Below are positions 58,932 through 64,000 of a stretch of DNA of 64,000 nt, piece by piece. Made by a program: the position numbers and the translations under genes. The stretch covers positions 868,001 through 932,000 of the forward strand of contig JABYQN010000008.1 of assembly GCA_022606135.1 (NCBI GenBank), written 5' to 3'. Each line of letters starts with the position of its first letter. Positions within the stretch are counted from its first letter, which is position 1. A model generated the notes under the pieces. The model was not told the DNA's origin, did no database searches, and saw only the letters and a list, made by a program, of their open reading frames with translations. Source of the stretch: Fomes fomentarius. Taxonomy: Eukaryota > Basidiomycota > Agaricomycetes > Polyporales > Polyporaceae.

Positions 58932-60888
58932 ATGGAACAAGCTGTACACTACTTGCTTATGACGGTCTACCTGGCCGGTGCACTTGCGGTCATCCGGGGA
59001 CTTGTTAGCTGGAGAGCTCGAAGTCGTGGACGTCCTCTGCCTCCAGGCCTAGCGCCTCTTCCTTTAATCGGGAATCTACTTGACGTTCCCAAGGCCAGAC
59101 CTTGGGAAGGGTACAGGGACCTCTGTGCGAAGTATGGTCGGTTGATGTCTCCCATGTTTATCAAGGACACAAACTCACGCTTTATGCCTCAGGTGACTTC
59201 ACACACCTGTCGGTCTTCGGTCGGCATTATCTTATCCTTGGAAGCGCGGATGTGATCTTTCGATACTTGGACAAACGATCTGCCAACACGTCTGACCGCC
59301 TGCAAACCTGTCTGCTCGAACTGTGAGTGTTCGTCTGTGTCTCGCTTGGACTTCCCCGCGGTCTGATATACTCGTATACCTCGTGTAGCGTGAGGGCAGA
59401 CATCAACTTCACTTTCATGCCGTATGGCCAAGCGTGGAGAGCCCACAGGCGTGCATTTTGGCAACATTTCCACCCTAACGTCGTGCCAGAGTACAGGCAT
59501 CTCCAACGTGCTGCTGCGCACAGGTTCCTACATAAGATATCAACCAATCCATCGCAATTCGTCGAACACGTCCGATAGTGCGTAGATCTTCCCAACCGAC
59601 CCCCTCCTCCTGGGCCGTACGTTGTACTGACTTGCCTACACCAAGTTCGTTCTCTGCTGCTATCATGAAAGCCGTTTATGCTAATGATATAGACGGGGAC
59701 ATCCATAACCATATGAAGTGGGTAGACGAGTATCAAGAAGGCATATCTCAAGGTTTAGTTCCCGGAAAGTACCTTGTCGAGGTTCTACCTTTCCTCCGTA
59801 GGCTCCCATCTTATTTCTTGGGCCCGGAACTGCGACAGAAGATCCCTGGGTGGCGTGGTGCAGCAAGGCATCTTAGGGAGGTCGGGATCGCGCGTGTCAA
59901 GGAGGAAATGGTGAGCTTATCGGCTTTGGCTGAGTCTATTAATACGACTCCTTGTGATCTGACTGATGTGGATGCAGGTCGAACAAGGAGACAATCCTTC
60001 TATGGTTGGCAAGCTTTTACACAAGATCGCAGAGGACGCAGACTCGAAAGCTCCCACCGAAGGAATACTAGACGAGGAAATGATCAAGAAGTTGCGCTTG
60101 TAGCTCTAGAAGGTATGGATATGTTCTCCAGCATCTTCAGCGTGAGCTATACTGACGAGAGTTCTGAAAAGGCGGTTCTGACACAGTAAGGAGCACCATG
60201 ACACTGCGTGGTGTAGCACGACCATGACATTATTTCCAATCACCAGATGTAATCTTCACTGCAAACGACATTCCTTGCAATGTCCCTCTATCCGGAGGTC
60301 CTCAAAAAGGCTCAGGCGGAACTAGACGCCGTCATCGGCCCAAACCGCCTCCCCGACTGGGACGATCAGGAGTCCTTGCCTTATGTCAACGCCATAGTCA
60401 AGGAGTCACTCAGATGGCAGAACGTCGTCCCGCTCTCGATCCCTCACTGCACAACTGCCGACGACGAACTGAATGGCTACTTCATCCCGGCGGGGACGAT
60501 CCTTGTGCCTAACACATGGTACGTCCTCCTATTGCATGTATTCGAAGCTACCGAGATTTGACGGGTCCCCAATGGCAGGGCGTGCATGCACGATCCCGAA
60601 GTCTATCCGAACCCTGACACGTACTGTCCAGAACGCTTCTTGAAGGATGGGAGACTCGACCCGACGGTGCGCGACCCGTCCGCATTTGTGTTCGGATACG
60701 GGCGACGGATCTGTCCCGGACGCCACTATGCGGAAGCTGCACTCTTCATCAACACCGCCTCCCTTCTGCACGTCTACGATATCACTCCGCCGCTTGACGA
60801 GGACGGACAGCCGATCAAGATTCAGCCCACCATGTCGGATGGCTTGGTGACGTGGGTGCAATGTGACTTTGCTATTCTCGCATACTGA
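58932..60888 (+). pseudogene. Cytochrome P450 with frameshift and premature stop
   Basis: Exons 58932-59136, 59193-59322, 59389-59577, 59646-59910, 59978-60112, 60172-60185, 60247-60518 and 60579-60888 match the intact P450 at 62605 border for border. Present are an N-terminal anchor, the proline hinge (PLPPGLAPLPLIGN), the I-helix GGSDT, ExxR (KESLRW) and the heme loop FGYGRRICPGRHYAE. Two lesions disable it. Exon 5 is 135 nt where phase requires 136, so it lacks one base near 60087-60091 and runs into TAG at 60101. Exon 7 starts ATG-TAA where the paralogue has ATG-TTC, a stop at 60250-60252. All splice sites and the heme motif survive, so the loss is recent, unless both lesions are assembly errors. 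The monooxygenase substrate is unknown. Confidence 0.85.
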
Positions 60889-61488
60889 CATTCAATCATG
60901 GGCACGTTTGGTAGGTACCCTGAAGATTGTCGGTGCACCATAAACCCTCGGTCTGCCCAGGCAGAAGCTTTGATATTGGGCGCGCAGGAGGTGGCATACG
61001 CAGGAAACGTTCAGTGATCACTGACTCTTCAGACTCTGTTGCAAGCGTTGCATCAGCGCCCTCACACATCAATAAGAGCTAACGTTATATACAAACTGGC
61101 TTTCGAGCCATCGAAATAGTCGTGAACGAGGGAGATTTCCGATCCAACAATTGCTGAGACGGTCTCAAGTACCCTCGTTCCGAGGTTTCCACCTGCTTGT
61201 ATGGGTCAACTTTTGCACCCACTTTCGCACCCGAAATACTCGATCGGATAGTGCCTCACTAACTGTAGTAATGAGTGACATGTGCCTATACAGCCCATAG
61301 TCGACTTGCTGCTAAACAGATTTGAGGCGATGCCAATTACAATATTATATCATCGCCATATTACACCCGGCGGCTGCGCGTGTCGTTGGAGTACATCTGA
61401 TCTGACCTACTAGGATGTCCGAGTCATATAATCAGAGCCAGCCCAACACAAACAGGAACCCTGTCCCTTCCCGCTCAGACACATCGTC
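60889..61488. other. Intergenic, no gene seen
   Basis: 600 bases between the P450 pseudogene and the DUF6593-like gene; only promoter or UTR sequence is expected. Confidence 0.4.
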
Positions 61489-62252
61489 ATGAACTTCGTG
61501 TTCTCTCCCCACAATCTGCTCAACGCCGACGTCCTTGAGAGCTCTACAACGGAGCCCATTCTGCGTATTTCTACGCCACGGCGGGGCAACACGACCGAGG
61601 TGCGCGACATGCGCACTGGGCAAGTAGTAGCCAAGTACCATCTCGAACATGATAGGATGACCTACGCTGGCAAGACGATGCGGGTCTCTGAGTGGCTTCC
61701 GAAGAAGAGCTTCTTGTCAAGGCAAGCAGTGAAACTCTCCTCTCAGGATTTACTTTCAGTGAGATGATACTCACGGCCAAACCTGCTACGCAATTTGACA
61801 ATGCCAGTTCACGAATGCTCACTGCTCCAAACGGCAAAGTTTATCAGTGGAAGCGCGGCAAGGGTCCAATCAGCTTAATGGTAAGACCTACACACAAGCT
61901 GATTGTCGGACCTGTGAAGCTGAATACGATTACCTAGCTCATGGACGCGAAGTCCAAGGAACTCGTGGCCATTGGACAGACTGCGACCCTAGGGATCGAG
62001 ATGAGCGAGGAGGTCACGCCCTTCTTAGATGTCGTACTGCTATCGTACATCATCTGCGAGAGCAAGTTTCGTTCTGGCATGCACAGTAGCAGCGGAAACA
62101 CAGGCGCTATATTTGTTGGCGACGGCAGTGGAGGATGCGACAGTGGAGGTCACAGCGGTGGAGGGGGAGGCGACAGCGGTGGCGGTGGAGGCGGTGATGG
62201 TGGTGGCTGTGGTGGAGGTGGCGATGGCGGCGGCGGTGGCGGCGGTTGTTGA
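61489..62252 (+). CDS. DUF6593-like protein with glycine-rich tail
   Basis: Three exons, 61489-61721, 61808-61880 and 61938-62252, give 206 residues. The N-terminal 140 residues follow the basidiomycete-specific DUF6593 pattern as I know it: an FSPHNLLNA start, LRISTP, a central strand and VSEWLPK. A SSRMLTAPNGKVYQWKRG strand pair and a hydrophobic FLDVVLLSYIIC end complete it. The last 50 residues are Gly-rich with Ser, Asp and Cys, encoded by an imperfect GGN repeat (about 62113-62252). Function is unknown for the family. Intron 1 (61722-61807) needs a GC donor (AAG then GCAAGC) to keep phase and family sequence. It lies between two P450 genes on the same strand; whether that matters is unclear. 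Confidence 0.75.
62113..62252 (+). repeat. Imperfect GGN trinucleotide repeat (coding)
   Basis: A run of GGT, GGC, GGA and GGG codons interrupted by AGC, GAC and TGT encodes the Gly-rich tail. It ends at the stop codon of the DUF6593-like gene. Confidence 0.8.
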
Positions 62253-62604
62253 ATTTGAAGTCCGAGCCAAATGCGATATGCTTACGTACATGTAACCATA
62301 GCTGTTCACGGCGTTTATTTGTGGAAGTACGAGCGCTCAATGTTCTGTTGTCGTGGCGGGCGTTACAAGACTACGACCTTACCATCACCTACTCTTCACT
62401 GGCATTTGCGAGTTCTGCCACGGCGAATCTGTGCGAGCGAGACAAGCTGTGATTAAATGAAAGGGTAAGCGCGTACTACCGTATCGCTCCTACATAGCAC
62501 TGAGTTTCGATCTCATTGAAGTTTGGACTCCGTGAGCGGCGCATGAATACTGAACGTTAACCTTGAGGAGGTATATCATTCCTTATCAGTCTCGTTGTTA
62601 CTCT
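62253..62604. other. Short intergenic upstream of third P450
   Basis: 352 bases; no gene seen. No obvious TATA box was found near the expected distance from 62605. Confidence 0.4.
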
Positions 62605-64000
62605 ATGGACAATTCAGCAGCATGTTTGACAGCGACATCCGCAATCCTCGCCGCGTTGATAGCGCTCTATTGTGCCCACTCGGTACTTAGCTGGAGAGCG
62701 CGTACTCGTGGATGCCCCCTTCCACCTGGTCCCACTCCTCTCCCTCTGATCGGGAATCTCTTGAACGTGTCCAGAGTCAAACCCTGGATAGGCTACAAGG
62801 GCCTTTGCGAAAAATATGGTGAGTGCTATTCTCCTATAGTAAGAGTTGCTGGACTTCACACGTTAGTCCCATTAGGTGACATCGTGTACTTCAACATCAT
62901 TGGTCGGCATATCATCGTCCTAGGAAGCCCGAACGTGATCTTCGAGTTTCTTGAAAAGCGATCCGCCAACACTTCATCGCGAAGACAAACACCACTTATC
63001 GAGATGTAAGTTGCGATATGATGCTGTTGCCGGATATTTGTTCCCGTAGTACTCACTGTGATCCCCTAGTGTTGGTGCAGAGATCAGTTTTGCAGCCATG
63101 CCTTACGGACAACAGTGGAGGCGTCATAGACGTGCATTCTGGCAGCACTTCAACCCCAACGTTACTGCCGAACACAGACCTTTTCAGCGTGCTATGGCGC
63201 ATAGGTTCCTGTACAAGCTCCTGACTGAGCCTTCCCAGTTCAAGAAACATGTTCGATAGTGAGCCTGTATTCGTCCATGGTTCCGTGTGCTGATCAGATA
63301 ACTCATCTTTCTCTCAGCGCTCTCGCGGCATCGATTATGAAGATAATGTACAACAATGACGTCGAGTCTGACATCCAGGACCAGATGACGTGGGTAGACC
63401 AGTCCCAGGAGGGCATCGCAAAGTGCCTTCCACCTGGCAGATGCCTTATCGACCTCCTTCCATGGCTACGCTATCTCCCATCGTTCTTCCACGGGCCAAT
63501 GCTGTGGCTGAAGTCCCCGGAGTGGCGTAAAGCCGCGATGTCCCACAAAGAAGTCCCGTTTGCTCGGCTCAAAGAAGAGATGGCGAGTTCGTTGCTATGT
63601 GTAGAGGGATAGTCTCGCTCATCGACCCTGTGAATATGCAGAGTGAGATGGATGAACATAACTCTGTAGTCGGCAAGCTCTTGCAAAGAATCGCTCAGTA
63701 TGCAGACATCAAGGAACTCTATGAGGAAGAAGAGGACATCGTAAAAAACGTCGGCGCCATTGCGCTAGAAGGTACGTAGTCGACTGTTATTGATATCCTA
63801 CCGCTCAAATTCACGGCACCATTTCTCTTCATCGCAGGTGGTGCAGATACGGTACGGTACAGAACCTGTGGTACAGTGCTGTCGTGTACTGATTTCGACT
63901 CACCCACACAGATGTTCTCTGTTATTCAGACCACCTTCCTGGCAATGTCGCTTTATCCTGAAGTTCTCAGGAAAGCTCAAGCAGAACTAGACGCGGTCGT
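62605..64000 (+). CDS. Cytochrome P450, 3' end beyond the window
   Basis: Exons 62605-62818, 62876-63005, 63070-63258, 63318-63582, 63642-63771, 63838-63851 and 63912 onward; the rest lies outside. A signal-anchor helix is followed by SWRARTRGCPLPPGPTPLPLIGN, the usual fungal microsomal P450 start. The C-helix region reads MPYGQQWRRHRRAFWQHF. The I-helix motif GGADT is encoded by the 14-nt exon 63838-63851, and the last exon begins MFSVIQTTFLAMSLYPEVL. All phases close and no stop interrupts, so this copy looks functional as far as it can be read; ExxR and the heme loop are not in the window. The intron 63583-63641 starts GC, while the neighbouring pseudogene has GT at the same place. It is a membrane monooxygenase of the endoplasmic reticulum, probably in secondary metabolism or detoxification (inference). 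Confidence 0.88.
63583..63641 (+). other. GC-AG intron in the third P450
   Basis: The exon ends GAGATG, the intron begins GCGAGT and ends ATGCAG, in phase 0. The paralogous intron at 59911-59977 begins GTGAGC. Confidence 0.8.

Overview
This window is nuclear DNA from a filamentous basidiomycete, most likely a wood- or litter-associated Agaricomycete. The evidence is a GC-rich genome with protein genes cut by many introns of about 50-65 bp. The gene content also fits: a myosin-motor chitin synthase, a CAP10-type GT90 glycosyltransferase, a DUF6593-like protein, full-size PDR transporters and tandem cytochrome P450s. All gene models below were spliced by hand from the sequence. Wherever I list exons, the phases close unless I say otherwise.

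Layout, left to right. 1-2500: 3' part of a protein kinase gene (+). 3033-4233: Kre9/Knh1-like GPI wall protein (+). 5358-7163: F-box protein (+). 8458-15515: a 1913-residue chitin synthase with an N-terminal myosin-like domain (+). 16259-17467: uncharacterised gene A (-). About 3.9 kb without a recognisable gene follows. 21363-26573: PDR transporter 1 (+). 26927-28868: carnosine N-methyltransferase-like gene with an apparent one-base frameshift (-). 29176-34406: PDR transporter 2 (-), convergent with and closely related to transporter 1. 35327-37830: AMSH-type JAMM deubiquitinase (-), sharing a 343 bp divergent intergenic region with a GT90 glycosyltransferase (38174-40989, +). 42520-44115: degenerate 2-oxoglutarate-oxygenase-like protein (+). 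44537-47453: 75/78 kDa subunit of mitochondrial complex I (+). 47654-49870: inositol-type sugar transporter (-). 51932-54471: secreted type-B carboxylesterase/lipase (+). 55068-56348: uncharacterised gene B (-). 57360-58300: highly decayed P450. 58932-60888: P450 with two disabling lesions. 61489-62252: DUF6593-like protein with a glycine-rich tail. 62605-64000: a third P450, apparently intact but cut by the window end.

The most novel item is the A/B gene pair. Two unrecognised proteins 38 kb apart have the same four-exon plan, the same intron phases and an identical 83-nt second exon. Both have a low-complexity middle and a shared C-terminal segment of about 95 residues. The P450 block is a gradient of decay (relic, recent pseudogene, intact copy) of one subfamily. 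Three introns appear to use GC-AG borders, and one of them is a GT-AG intron at the same position in the neighbouring P450. No bacterial-type operons, CRISPR arrays, rRNAs or tRNAs were found. The genes look like independently transcribed housekeeping, cell-wall, transport and secondary-metabolism genes rather than one dedicated pathway.
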